Shown piece after piece: positions 46,801 through 61,800 of a stretch of 64,000 nt of DNA. The stretch comes from Apoderus coryli (lineage: Eukaryota > Arthropoda > Insecta > Coleoptera > Attelabidae), in contig OU452210.1 in the NCBI GenBank assembly GCA_911728435.2, positions 2,666,001 through 2,730,000 of the forward strand, in the 5' to 3' direction. How positions within the stretch are numbered: the stretch's first letter is position 1; each line of letters opens with the position of its first letter. The position numbers were made by a program, and so were the translations under genes. The notes below the pieces were generated by a model. It worked only from the letters and a program-made list of their open reading frames with translations. It made no database searches and had not been told where the DNA came from.

Positions 46801-49800
46801 TGACGAAGTTGACTCTTCAACATATGCGATCTTTTTTTTATTTGAAATTCCTTTCCCAATTCCGTTTTCAAGATGATCATCTGTTACATCAACAGAAGAA
46901 TCATCTTGCCCCAAATACAATTATGTTCTATTTTGTTCTGTAACATAACCTATAAGCTTTGTACTTTTATTCTGCCGACTAAAATACTTAATTGACTACT
47001 ACTACAAGCCAACAATACAATAAAATTTGCACTTAAGGTTTTGCAAGGTAACCTACCGTATTTTAAAATCAGCGTCCGCATAGATCAACAACACATATTT
47101 TTTATTTTCTTACATAAAATTATGCGTGTTGAATGTGCCGCTACTACACATCGACTAAATGCGTTCTGGTGTTGGCAAATACATATTACGGAAGAAATCC
47201 ATTAGATGGCATATGTAGTTTATCCAAAATTGAAAAGGATCATCTTACCTCAACGAATCATCTCGTACACCTTTCCCCAACATTCTATTTTTCAAGAAGT
47301 AAAAATAAGTTTTATTTCTGTATTTTTGAACTATTAATATCTTATAATACATATTACTTTGAAGTAGTTTATTATCCATACATCCATACAATCTTAGAAC
47401 ATTGTTTTAAAAACTTTTCAATCCAATTTTCGTCTTTCCTTTTTTCTCTATTTTTATGTTCTTATAATTTCATTCAAAACTATCCCGGAGACATATAATA
47501 TTAACCCGGAGGCCAGAGATATGTCAAAACTGCACACTCATATTTCCCAACTATTGATGGAACCTATCTTGTTAGCGCCAGCGGTCCTATTCTTTGACAC
47601 TTCATTACTGAAGTCAGTTTATGGGATTAACTATTATTTGGTTATTTTTTTTATTACGGTTAGATTACATAGATGCAAAAAAGACTACCATCTGACCATA
47701 ATAACAAAAAGAAATAAATTGTTCAACAAATTGACTTCAATACGGAAATATCAAAGATTCGCGTATCCATCCAAGATGACAATGTTAATGGTTTTCGACA
47801 TTAAAATTGATTTGTGGAATAAGCCTTTAGTATTTTATATCATCGATTACGCTTGGTAATTGACTATATCATAAAGATTTGTATTCAATTTATAGAGTCC
47901 TAGTTGTGATGCTCGCGTTCCCGGTCTAAAAGAAGGCAACACTTACCAATTCAGAGTTCGAGCAGTTAATAAAGCCGGGCCTGGAGAACCATCTGATAGT
48001 ACTGGACAGCATGTTGCTAAAGCTAGACATCGTAAGTAATAATATTAATCAAAATATCCGCAAAGTATTTGCTTTTGGGGTTTTTCATGGCTCATCTCTA
48101 CGGGAATTTAAGGCTTATTTTCAGCTGTTTTCACAACAACTACTACTAGAGAGTTTAGTGCTGGAAAAGGAGTATTTTCCATATTTGATACTTCCTTTCT
48201 ACTTTGTAATATTATTTTTTTTTGTGGTTTAAAAATAGTTTACGTTAATTTATTTTTGTGTTTTTAATTTCTATTATCAGTAAACAAATACTCATTTTTT
48301 AATTTCAGTACGTCCTCTGATCAATCGTGAAAAATTACACACTGTAAAAGTACGGGCAGGTACATTAGTTAAATTTGATGTTGATGTAAAAGGTGAGCCT
48401 CCACCGACATGTACTTGGAGCTTTGCGCACAAACCTCTAGAAAATGGACCCAATGTTAAAATTGAGAATGAAGATTACAACACTAAATTAACATTAACAG
48501 ACACAAAAAGAAAGCATACTGGTACATATACCATTAGAGCTGAAAACGAATCAGGATTCGATGAAGCTCCTGTTGAAGTCATTATACTTGACAAACCTGG
48601 AAAACCTGAGGGTCCATTAGAAGTTAGTGACGTGCACAAGGAAGGATGCAAGTTGAAATGGAACAAACCAAAAGACGATGGCGGTCTACCAGTAACTGGT
48701 TACGTTATTGAAAAACAAGACGCCGCCACTGGAAGATGGGTTCCCGCAGGATTTGTTGACGCCGATAAGTTAGATCATGAAATTACTGGATTAGAACCAA
48801 ACAAGAAATATAATTTCCGTGTGAAAGCTGTAAATGAAGAAGGTGAATCTGAACCATTAGAGACAGACACAGCAATTCTTGCTAAAAATCCCTATGATGT
48901 TGCTGCTGCACCTGGCTTACCTGAAATTGTGGATTGGGATGAACATTCCGTTAAATTAAAATGGGAAAAGCCTGTAAGAGATGGTGGTGCACCTATCACT
49001 GGTTACGTAATTGAAGCTATGGATAAATTTGGCGGACAATTTGTTAAGGTTGCGGAAGTGGGACCACAGTGTACAGGAACAGTACCGAAACTTGAAGAGG
49101 GTAATCAATATAAGTTTAGAGTGCGAGCTCTTAATAAGGCTGGCCAATCTGAACCTTCTGAACAAACCAACTGGCATACTGCTAAAGCAAGGTTCTGTAA
49201 GTATCCTGCTTTATATACAATAAGTAATTGCTAAAAATATATTCCTAAGATTACAAATTTCAACATAATATTTCAAGTAATATTATAACTTTATTTTAGT
49301 GAAACCACTTATCGACAGAACCAACTTGAAACCACTAACAGTGAAATCTGGACTTTCTATAAGCTTAGACGTTAATATCCAAGGTGAACCTCCACCGAAA
49401 GTGTCCTGGTTCTTCAATGGACAGGAAATTCAATCTAATGAGGAAATGCGTATTGACAATATCGACTACAATACTAAATTCTTCGTTTTGCGTGCTAAGC
49501 GTATCCAATCAGGGAAATATACCATCGTGGCTAAGAACGAAGTCGGAGAAGACACTGCTGATGTTGATATATCTGTTCTTGCTAAACCAGCTGCTCCTAA
49601 AGGACCGCTTGAAGTATCTGATATTACCAAACATGGCTGTAAACTCAAATGGAAGAAACCTGATGACGATGGTGGTACCCCTGTTGATCATTACGAAATT
49701 GAGAAGCTAGACCCGCTTACAGGTCAATGGATTCCTTGTGGAAGAAGTACTGAACCAGAAGCTAATATAACTGGCTTACAAGAAGGCAAACCATATAAAT

Positions 49801-52800
49801 TTAGAGTAAAAGCTGTTAATAAGGAGGGAGAGTCAGAACCACTTGAAACCGAAAAGACGATAATTGCCAAGAATCCATTTGGTAAGTTGAATTTTATGCT
49901 ATTCAGTGATAAAATTATTTATACTCTTTTTCTCACAATAAGTCTAGGGCTGAGCTGAACGTACAAATGCGACTAAAGGCATAATTTCATTATTTGTAGG
50001 TACATTTAAAACATATGTCAAACATTATTCTTTATTTACAGATGAGCCTGGAAAACCTGGTCGTCCAGATCTCAAAGATTGGGATAAAGACTTTGTTGAA
50101 TTGGCCTGGAAGGCCCCTGTTAGTGACGGTGGTGCTCCAATTGAGAAATATATTATTCAAATGCATGACAAAGCTGGAAGGGGTTGGATTGATGCTGCTA
50201 CAGTACCTGGAGATAGAACTGCAGGAAGAGTTGATGCAGTTGAAGAAGGGCACGAATATGAATTCAGGATTGTTGCTGTTAATAAAGCAGGACCCAGCGA
50301 ACCAAGTGATCCGTCAAAACCGGTTATTGCCAAACCCAGACACTGTAAGGAAATATATAACCTTAGTTATCACGCAGACAAAAATTTTTTTATTTTACTT
50401 TTTAGTGGCACCGAAAATTGATCGTAGAAATCTTCAAAAGAAGGTACTACGTCCTGGACAGTTACTCCGTTTGGAAGCTGATGTTAAAGGTGAACCCCCA
50501 CCGACAGTTACTTGGACCCTTAAAGAACAAACCTTAAGAAACACTGATAGACTCAAAATCGATAATGAAGAGTATCATACCAGTTTTGTATTACAAAAAG
50601 TACAACGAAGTGATACTGGTGTATATATTGTTACTGCCAGAAATGATTCTGGTGTCGATAGTGTCGAGGTTGAGTTACAAGTCGTGACTAAACCTGCTAA
50701 ACCAAAAGGTCCCCTTAAAGTATCTGATGTTACGGCTGAAGGGTGTAAACTTAAATGGGAAGCTCCTGAAGATGATGGTGGTGAACCAGTTTCAGGATAC
50801 GTTGTTGAACGTATGGATGTTGAAACTGGAAGATGGGTGCCTGTAGCAACCACAAAAACACCTGAATGTGATGTGACAGGACTTAATGAAGGTAAAGATT
50901 ACCAGTTTAGAGTAAAAGCTGTTAACTCTGAAGGTGAGTCAGAGCCATTGGTTACCGACGAACCCACCACGGCTAAAAATCCATACACAGAACCAGATAG
51001 TCCAGGTAAGCCTGAGCTTAAGGATTGGTCAAAGAACCATGCAGATCTTAAATGGGCTCCGCCTAAGAATGATGGTGGAGCACCAGTTGAAAAATATATT
51101 GTTGAGAAGAAAGATCCTATTACTGGAAAATGGCATAAAGCGCTTGAAGTACCTGGCAACAAAACTGAAGCTAGAGTACCAGATTTACAAGAAGGTCAGA
51201 AATATGCATTCCGTGTAAAGGCTGTAAATAAAGGTGGTGAAAGTAAACCATCACCGCCGTCTGAGACCATTACTGCTAAAGACAGATTTGTACCTCCTAA
51301 GATTGACCGTTCAACTCTAAGGGATATAACAGTGAAAGCTGGACAACATATTAGATTAGATGTTAAAGTTTCTGGTGAACCTCCACCAACTAAAACTTGG
51401 TTCCTCAATAAAGCTCGTATTGAAAATCGCGATGATATCAATTTAGATTTGGAAGACTACAGAACAAAGTTTGTAATTGGTGTTGCAAAACGTGAGCATA
51501 CTGGAACATTAGTATTAAAAGCTGAAAATAGTTCTGGTAAGGATGAAGCAAGCATTGAAATTAAAGTCTTGGATAAACCAGGCAAACCAGAGGGACCTCT
51601 TAAAATCAGTGATGTACACAAAGAAGGCTGCTCACTTAAGTGGAATCCACCTCAAGATGATGGAGGTGTTCCTATTGATTACTATCAAGTTGAAAAAATG
51701 GACACAGCCACTGGTCGATGGGTACCAGCAGGTCGTTCCAAAGAACCTAAAATAGCACTTGATAATCTAGAGCCTGGACAAGAATATAAATTCCGCGTTT
51801 CTGCTGTTAATGCAGAAGGCGAATCTCAACCATTAGAAGCAGAACAAACAATTGTTGCTAAGAATCCATTCGGTAAGAAATAAACTATTGCTTGTATAAT
51901 TATTGTTTATGTGTAATACTTCATTTAAGATGAACCGGGAGCTCCTGGTACACCAGAAGTTGTTGATTGGGACAAAGACCATGTTGACTTAAGATGGACT
52001 CCACCAGCTACTGATGGTGGATCTCCAATCACTGGGTATATTATTGAAAAAAGGGAAAAGGGCTCACCAAAATGGATAAAAGCAGGTGAAACCGGCCCTC
52101 ACGAAACTAAAGGGACAGCTGATAATTTAGACGAAGGCGTGGAATACGAGTTTAGAGTACGTGCTGTAAATGCAGCTGGCCCTGGTGAACCTAGTCAAGC
52201 ATCAAAATCTGTTGTGACGAAGCCCAGAAAATGTAAGTTTCTTGTTGTTGTTATACAATATCTGGTGTTTGCTGTGTGAAATAGCATATTATATTAAATA
52301 TTACATTTAATTTTCAGTGGCTCCAAAGATTGATCGTCGCAATCTGCACAACTTGACTGTAAAGGAAGGTGAACCAATTTATATCGATGTTAAGGTTAGT
52401 GGTGAGCCTGCTCCAGATGTCACATGGTATCAAGATGGAAGAACAGTTATCTCAACAGCACATAAACGTGTTGATAATGTTCCATATAACTCCAAATTCT
52501 TCAACGACAAACCCGAAAGAAAGGATACTGGAGTTTATAAAATTGTTGCTGTTAATAAGTATGGACAAGATACAGCCGAAATCGATATCACGGTTGTTTG
52601 TAAGTACTAGTAGAATTATTCCCAATAATTTCATGTTACGGTTTTGAGAGCTTAGATAGAATTGATAATTACCTAGTTCTTTCTTCTTTCCTAGCAACAT
52701 GTTTTATATTATTCAACCGGAATCCACTTTAGTTTATTCATCTTAAATTGATATTCGTTTACAGCAAAACCAGGACAGCCCGAAGGACCTCTTGAAGTTT

Positions 52801-55800
52801 CTGATATACATAAAGATGGTTGTACGTTGAAATGGAAACGTCCCAAGGACGACGGTGGTGAACCTATTGAAAATTACGTTGTCGAAAAATTCGATCCAGA
52901 AACTGGAATTTGGCTTCCAGTTGGCAAAACTTCAGGTGCTGTACCAGAAATGAAAGTAGATGGCCTAATTCCAGGTCACGATTATAAATTCCGAGTAAAA
53001 GCTGTTAACAAAGAAGGTGAATCGGAACCACTCGAAACAGTCGGTACTATCACTGCAAAGGATCCTTACAGTAAGTTTTAATATGTTAATTAAAACACAA
53101 TACTTAATATATAATATTTTTAGCTACACCTAGTAAACCTGGAGCACCAGAACCACAAGATTGGTCAGCCAATCATGTTGAACTTAAGTGGTCAGAACCT
53201 CCATCAGATGGTGGTTCACCTATTACGGGTTATATTATAGAAATGAAAGACAAATATAGTCCGTTATGGGAAAAGGCAATTGAAACAACTAGCCCAACAC
53301 CGACTGCCATTGTAAATGGACTTATTGAAGGAAATGAATACCAGTTCCGCGTTGTCGCTGTTAATGCTGCTGGGCAAAGTGTTCCATCTGATTCCAGCAA
53401 AACATTCACGGCGAAACCCAGATTCTGTAAGTTTTTTTGAAATCCAATTAGGTATTTTTGATCTTGTTTTTAGTCAAAATCATTTTACAAGCATTGCTTT
53501 AGAAATCGTTAATTTACATATATGAAGGAAATCTTAGTTGTGGAGTATACAACTCAAGGATTTGATGATTCCTTGAGCAGATGGGCTATTAGCTCCCCGA
53601 CGAATAAACCTATTCTTCGGAAAACTAATAGAATAAACTTAGTGGGGTTTTAAGAAATGGCGGTTTATACTGTTTTAGCTATGAATTTTTTTTTGATAGT
53701 TATCGCTTATTATGAAATATGGCAATTTTATCTTAATTTTGTTAACCCTATGCAGATCGTGGAAATATTTACTAAGATTCTTTATCGACAAAAAAGCCTT
53801 GAGTCCTGATCCCTTTAGTTCCGTATACTTTCGCAGAAACGGTATCGTATGCTATTTTGTAATATTCAAGATGCATATTTCCAACTTACCTATATTCTAA
53901 AAATTATATTTTATTATTTTTAGTGGCACCGAAAATTGACAGACGTTACCTCCATGATGTCACAGTATCAGCAGGATCTCCACTTAAATTTGAGGCTAAT
54001 ATTATTGGCGAACCTCCACCGTCTGTAGAATGGCGTTGCAATGGTGTTACTTTAAAGAATGATAAACGTACAACTATCGATAATGTTGATTACAATACAA
54101 AAATTGCTATTCGTCCAGTGAATCGTGACGATACTGGACAATACACAGTAACTGCTTCCAATAGTTCTGGAAAAGACACTCATACAATCAATGTGACAGT
54201 TACTGATAAACCAACACCACCACAAGGTCCTTTGCAAATATCAGATGTTAATAAGAATGGCTGCAAATTGAAATGGAAGAGACCTAAGGACGATGGTGGT
54301 ACTCCAATTGAATACTACCAAGTTGATAAAATGGATCCAGAAACCGGTGTTTGGGTACCTTGCGGCAGAGCAACAGAACCAAGTATGTATAAAATTTTGG
54401 AGTACCATTGGAAATTTTAAAGCAATAAGAGTAGTTTACAAACGTGTCAGCATAGTATGACACATTCTGAAATATTAATTAATAAAAACTAAACGGTAAT
54501 CCTAATTTATCCACATACTCTTGATTATGTTAGATATAAACAATACTCGTATATTCGAATACCGGATGTATCATTTCATGTATTCATTATTTATATGAAT
54601 ACCTACCTATCTGATTCATCGTATTATTCAGAAACCATCCTCAAGATTAAATTTTCCAGTGCGACCTAGAAATCTCTTGTAGATTTGTTTGAAGCTACAG
54701 CTTTCCATCCAGTTTCAAATTTATGTTCTAAGCACTGTTTGTGTTGGCTCATAAATACAATAGGTAGGTTGTTACTTTTATGTTTTATTTTTAGATATTG
54801 AGGTAACTGGGTTAACTCCGAACCACGAGTACAAATTTAGAGTATCTGCTGTTAATGCTGAGGGTGAATCAAAGCCATTGGAAGCAGAAGAAACTATTGT
54901 AGCTAAAAATCCATTTGACGAACCTGGTGCTCCCGGACATCTTAAAGCTACCGATTGGGACAAGGATCATGTTGACCTGGAATGGACGCCACCTAAAGAT
55001 GATGGTGGAGCTCCTATTACTGGTTATATAATTGAGAAGAAGGATAAATTCGGCGATTGGGAAAAAGCACTTGAAGTTCCGGCCGGTAAACTTAAAGCTA
55101 CAGTACCAGATCTTATTGAAGGTCAACCCTATCAGTTCAGAGTGCGTGCAGTTAATGCTGCAGGTCCAGGAGAACCAAGCAATGAGACTCCAACAATCAT
55201 TGCTAAACCAAGGAATATGGCCCCGAAAATTGACAGAACAAATCTCATTGAAGTTCGCATTCGTGCTGGGCAAAATTTCAGTTTCGATGTTAAAGTTTCT
55301 GGTGAACCTATGCCTACGACAAAATGGTTAATAAAAGGAAGTGAAATAAAATCTAGCGAAAGAACTAAGGTACAACATAGTGACTATAATACTAAAATCT
55401 TTGTTAAGAATGCCACTCGTGCAGAGTCTGGTACATACACTGTCACAGCTGAAAACATAAATGGAAAAGATATTGCTGAGGTTGAGGTTACAGTATTAGA
55501 TGTGCCCAGTCCTCCGGGTGGACCACTAAAAGTATCTGACGTTCACGCTAATGGAGCTAAACTTAGTTGGCGACCTCCAGCAGATGACGGTGGACAACCT
55601 GTTGAACGATATGTCGTCGAAAAGATGGACGAAGCTACTGGTAGGTGGGTACCTGCAGGTGAGACTGATGGCCCACAAACATCATTAGCTGTTGATGGAC
55701 TAACGCCTGGCAAGAAATATAAGTTTAGAGTAAGAGCTGTAAATAGACAAGGAAAATCGGAACCCCTTCAAACTTCACAAGCAGTTGAGGCTAAAAACCC

Positions 55801-58800
55801 ATTCGATGAACCTGGCAAAACAAGCGCTCCCGAAATTATTGATTACGACAGTGATTTTGTAGAACTTAAGTGGGATAGACCAGAAAGTGATGGCGGATCA
55901 CCTATCACTGGCTATATTATCGAAAGACGTGACAAATTTAATCCAAATTGGGAAAAGTGCGCTGAGGTTGAAGGTGATGTTAACAAGGGAAAAGTCAAAG
56001 ATTTAATTGAAGGAACTCCATATGAGTTCCGCATTAGAGCTGTGAATAAGGCTGGTCCTGGAGAGCCGTCCGATGCATCCAAAATCCATGTTGCTAGACC
56101 TAAAAATCGTAAGTAATTATTATATTTACTACTTACCATTGTACACCTAGGATTTTCATTATATATAAAATTTCTGATTAGTAGATATAGGAGTACTCGT
56201 ACTCTCCCTTGTTGGTATATCCTAGTTACGATTATGCATGTTGATGCTGATAATTTAGAAACCAATTTAGTGCTTCATAGCCTGTCAGTTACTTCTAAAA
56301 TAAGTAAATTTAGAATTCTAAATTATTTCCATTTAAACAAAAATATTTTATTTGATATAATTCTATTAGACTCCGCAATGTACCATGAAAATTATTTTTA
56401 ACACTAAAGGAATTTTATATTTTCAACTAACAATATTCATTCTGTTTTCAGTTCCACCTAAAATTGATAGGAATGCTCTATTCGATCTCAAAGTTAAAGT
56501 GGGACAGACTATTGAATTTAACGTCCCAGTTATTGGTGAACCTCCACCAAGTAAAGAATGGAAAGTGAAAGAAAATATTCTGTTTAATTCTGATAGAGTT
56601 AAAATTGTAAATGAGGATTATAAAACAAATATTAAAATTACTGATGCTCAAAGAGGTGATAGCGGACCTTATACGTTAACAGTTAAAAATATCAATGGAA
56701 AAGATGTAGCCACAGTAAATGTCACTGTATTGGACGTTCCAACTCCACCAGAGGGCCCACTGAGAGCTGATAATGTTACTAAGAATTCAGCTACTTTGCA
56801 CTGGAAACCACCGAAAGATGATGGAGGTTCTGAAATAACACACTATACCGTTGAAAAACTGGATACTGAAAACATGAGATGGGTCCCAGTTGGCGAAGCT
56901 ATTGGTACATCAATGCGTGTCGACCATTTGGCAGAAGGTCATGACTACCAATTCCGTGTACGAGCATGCAACAGACAAGGCGAATCTTCACCTCTGTCTA
57001 CCACCGAAACCATAACTGCCAAAGATCCCTTTACTAAGCCTGACAGACCTGGAGCTCCCCAACCCACAGATTGGGATAAAGATCATGTTGATCTTGAATG
57101 GTCACCTCCAAGAAAAGATGGAGGTGCTCCGATTACTGAATACATCATAGAGAAAAGACCAAGATACGGATCTTGGGAAGAGGCTTGCAGAGTTCCTGGC
57201 AATACAACTAAAGGAACTGTTCCCAATTTAACAGAAGGGGAGGAATATGAATTCAGAGTAATTGCCGTAAACAAAGGAGGTCATAGTGAACCAAGTGAAG
57301 CATCTGTGCCAGTTATTGCTAAACCAAGATTCCAAGCACCAATATTCAACAAGAACTTACTTGAGGATATTACTGTTAAGGCTGGTCAAAGATTCGGATG
57401 GACAATTCCAATCGAGGCTTCTCCTAAACCAACTGCCAAATGGACTGTTAATGGAAAAGAAATTACGCCTTCAGACAGAGTTGATATGGCGGTGTACAAT
57501 AACAAGGTTTCATTCGACATATCTTCTTCATTACGTTCAGATGCTGGAAGATACACTCTTACATTATCTAATGATTTGGGAAGCTTTACAGCCTCAGCAC
57601 AAGTAACAGTTTTAGATAAACCAGGACCTCCACAACCGCCACTGGATGTCAGCAGCGTAACAAAAGAAAGTGCAAGATTAGGATGGAAACCTCCATTGGA
57701 TGATGGTGGTTCACCAATTTTGCACTATATTGTTGAGAAGATGGACGTATCTCGTGGCACTTGGTCTGATGCTGGAATGGCTACAATAACATCGCACGAT
57801 GTAACCCGACTTATTCATCGCAAAGAATACTACTTTAGAGTTAAAGCTGTCAATGCAGTTGGAGAGTCAGAACCTTTAGAGACAACTAGGAGCATTATAG
57901 CTAAAAATGAATTTGGTAAATATATTTTAAAATTTTTAAGAGTCCGTAAGTTCATAATAGCATCCGTTCTTGTTAATATCACAAACATTTTTTATAGAAC
58001 TCTATTTGACGGAACTTGATAATTTACAAATTTCGGCAAACTAGTGTTTCCGGGTAAGGGTTAACATGAAATAACAATGTCTTTCATCCAAAATCTCTTA
58101 ATTACTAGAAAATAAGCTATTTAAAACCCAAGCTTAAATGGAATTTTATGTTTCAATATTGAAAGATTTTAACATTAATTTAACTATTCTTTTTAAATTT
58201 AGATGAACCTAGTGCTCCTGGTAAACCAGCTGTCACTGATTGGGACAAAGATCATGTTGATCTTGAATGGAACCCACCAAAGAGCGATGGTGGTTCCCCA
58301 ATTACAGGATACATAATTCAGAAAAAAGAAAAAGGTAGTCCGTACTGGACTAATGCAGCACATGTACCTGCTAGAAAAACATCAGCTACGGTTCCTGATT
58401 TAGTAGAAGGGCAAGAATACGAATTTAGAGTAATTGCAACGAACACAGCCGGACAGAGTGAACCATCAGAACCGTCAGATCTTGTGACAGCTAAAGCTAG
58501 ATTCTGTAAGTTAAATTTGAAGTACCTACTTATATTTGAAAATTTTATAATGACTATTTCCAAAGACACATAAGTTTCATTAGGAAATCATCGTTTATTG
58601 TACAATTTCAAATCTTACTGACAATTATAGCTTTAATTTCTCTGTTTAAAATCATACACTACGTGCACATTATCTGGGTCAATTTTTCCAAATGGAAAAT
58701 TAAATTTATATGTAAGTCTTTTCAACACGATGGATGTGAACAAATTGATACAATTTTTCACCATAATTGCCCTGAATATATTGTCCGCGTTATTAGTATA

Positions 58801-61800
58801 CTGAAGGGCTATGCATACATTTGGAATTTAGCATTGGCAGAATGAAAATGTATAAGAATTATGATGATCTCCAAAAGTTTTTTGAGCCTTTTCTAATGTA
58901 TGTTTTATTTTATAGTGGCACCTAAAATCAAAACACCACTTAACGATATCCGTATCAAGGCTGGACTCATATTACATATTGATGTAGACTTCATAGGAGA
59001 ACCTTGTCCTGAAGTTGTCTGGACTGTAGATAGTAAACCTTTAAGTGCTAATGAACGTACTACTGTAACTTCAATTGGGTATCATACAGTAATTCATACT
59101 GTTAATGCTAAACGATCCGATAGCGGTTTGTATCATATTTTAATTAAAAACAATTCAGGTATTGACGAAGGTTCATTCCAAGTAACTGTATTAGGTAAGT
59201 TATTTTTGCATATTTATATTTGTGCAAAATAGGAAAATGTCATAATATATTATTAGACCGTCCTGGACCACCAACTGGACCGTTGGAATATGAAGAGATT
59301 ACAGCTCAAAGTGTAACATTATCATGGAAGCCACCAAAAGATAATGGTGGAAGTGAAATTACGTAAGTGTTTTTGCTTCAATTTTATTTGGAATTACTTA
59401 ATAATAAATTATTTTTAAGGGGATATGTGATTGAAAAACGAGATCTTACCCATGGAGGTGGATGGGTACCAGCTGTCAATTACGTTAATCCTAAATACAA
59501 TCACGCAGCGGTCCCCAGACTTTTAGAGGGAACAAAATATGAATTCAGGGTATTGGCTGAAAATCTACAGGGACGTTCAGATCCATTGGAAACTGAGAAA
59601 CCTGTGATTGCGAAGAACCAATACGGTAAAATAATTATAGCGTTGTAAATTATTATTTTCTATTTAAACAAAAAGCTCAGTTAAACCCAATTTATTTATA
59701 CAATATCTAATATTACTCAAACAACTACTTGTGGCTGCTTTAAGTTTTGTAATACAGGCTCTGGCTGTTCAACCAATTAAAAATAGATTAGTACTATTAT
59801 TTCTACATCTCCTAGGATTTTGTTTCGACTCCATAGGTATAGATTGAGGATGGCTTAGTTTCTATCACGGTTTGATGATACAGAAGAACGAGATTTTCGC
59901 GACACTCCTCCTACTAATTCTCACAAACTAAAGATGACATAAACTAATTTGTATATTATGTTTATTTTTCTAATTTTGGTGAGAGCAGATCGATTTTAAG
60001 CACAGGATGAACGTTTCAAAACTGGCGGGCTTATTATTAAGGACTTTGGTATAAATGTGGATAATAAGCTTAATTTTCAGAAGGGGTTATTAAGATTTCG
60101 GTATTGGTCGTTCGATGTTGGAGTAAGGGGGAATAGTTTGGTCTTCATGTTAAGATAAGGTTCGAAGCAGTTCAGAACAAATTCACTAGATTTCTAAGTT
60201 TGTGATGAACTGGAATCGGTTAGTTCGAACTTCGCAACAAACAGACCGATCCTGTTTAGAATTGGCTACTTTGGAAAAGTTTTCAATTGAATGTACCCTC
60301 AAGAACGTTGAAATATACTTTCTTACTGCACGAGTCACATGTTCGGACCAGTTACATCCACAACTAATCTTTAAACAGACTTATTAGAACAGCTGACATG
60401 GCAATGAATGTTGTGACAGTGTGAAATTTGAATTGAGATAATACTGCAATATTTTTGTAAATTACATATTGATTTAAATAAATTATTAGGTTAAATTAAG
60501 AATATAAACCAATGCATATTTTCTAGACGTACCTGGAAAACCAGGAAAACCAGAACTTGTGGATAGTGACAAAGATCATATTAAGATTAAATGGTCTGCA
60601 CCAATAAGCAACGGTGGATCTCCTATACTTGGCTATGATGTTGAACGACGTGATAGAGCTACTGGTAGATGGGTTAAAATCAACAAAGAACCAACAAGAA
60701 ATCTAGAATATTATGACGATCGCGTTCAAGAAGGCCATCAGTATGAATATAGGGTTTCTGCTGTAAACGCTGCAGGAAACGGAAAGCCTAGTGATATTTC
60801 TAATGTATTTATTGCTAAACCTATGAAAGGTAATATAAATATAATATTAATGAATTTTCCATTATTCTTTTTCAACACGGGCTTAACAAGTTTAGGCTAC
60901 TCTCGCATACTATAAGTTTTAATGAAATTTAACACACGTTATACTCTTCTGTACCTGAATTTCATATTTGCAGAGAAACCCAAACTCTGGTTGGATGGAA
61001 TTATAGGAAGAAAAATTAAAGTACGTGCTGGCGAACCAATTAATGTTAATATTCCGATGTCAGGAGCGCCCACACCAAAAGTTGAATGGATTAAAAACAA
61101 ATTACCCGTTGCCGAAAGCAGTCGAGTATATGTAAGTAAATGTATTGTAAAAATGCGATCTAGAAAATGTTTTGTTCATTTGTTTTTATTTTTTATAGAC
61201 TGAGAGTGATAGTGAACATACTAGACTTCGCGTAGAAGTGTCAAATCGCGATGACTCTGGAATATACACTGTTCGTGCTAAAAACGAATATGGAACTGAT
61301 GAAGCTGATATCGAAGTTATTGTCGTTGATAAACCAGGAATTCCAAGAGGACCACTACAAATTACTGGAACTACACAAGACACAGTATCACTCGCTTGGA
61401 ACCCACCAAACGATGATGGTGGTGGTGAATTAACTGGTTATATTGTAGAAGTCAGCGAATATGGATCTGATAGTTGGAGACCTTGTCCAGGTTTCTGTCC
61501 ACGACCTTCATTCACGGCTCGAGGTTTAACTGAGGGCAAGAAATACGTGTTCCGGGTACGTGCTGAGAATATTTACGGTGTATCAGAGCCGCTTGAAGGC
61601 AAACCGGTTGTGGCTAAGAGTCCATTTGATCCTCCTGGTGCACCAAGCCAACCAGAAGTTACTGGATATACACCATCGTCATGTTCGCTTAAATGGAATC
61701 CACCAATTTCAACAGGTGGGAAACCAATTACTGGTTACATTGTTGAAAAACGTGAACGAGGTGGTGATTGGGTTAAAGTCAATAATTATCCAACGCCAAA

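Larger units (their letters stand above)
46193..47895 (+). other. bt: bt intron 38
   Basis: 1.7-kb intron carrying the pogo-like element at 46251-47278. The frames at 47133-47859 are unsupported. Confidence 0.65.

Noticed and set aside
47133..47859. Frames of 121 and 112 codons in intron 38
   Set aside because: The first crosses the end of the pogo-like element, neither has a domain, and both lie in AT-rich intron.
50015..50421. Frame joining intron 41 sequence to exon 42 in another frame
   Set aside because: The conserved Fn3 reading ([14 protein letters not shown]) is in the frame starting at 50042 after an acceptor; the other frame is noise.
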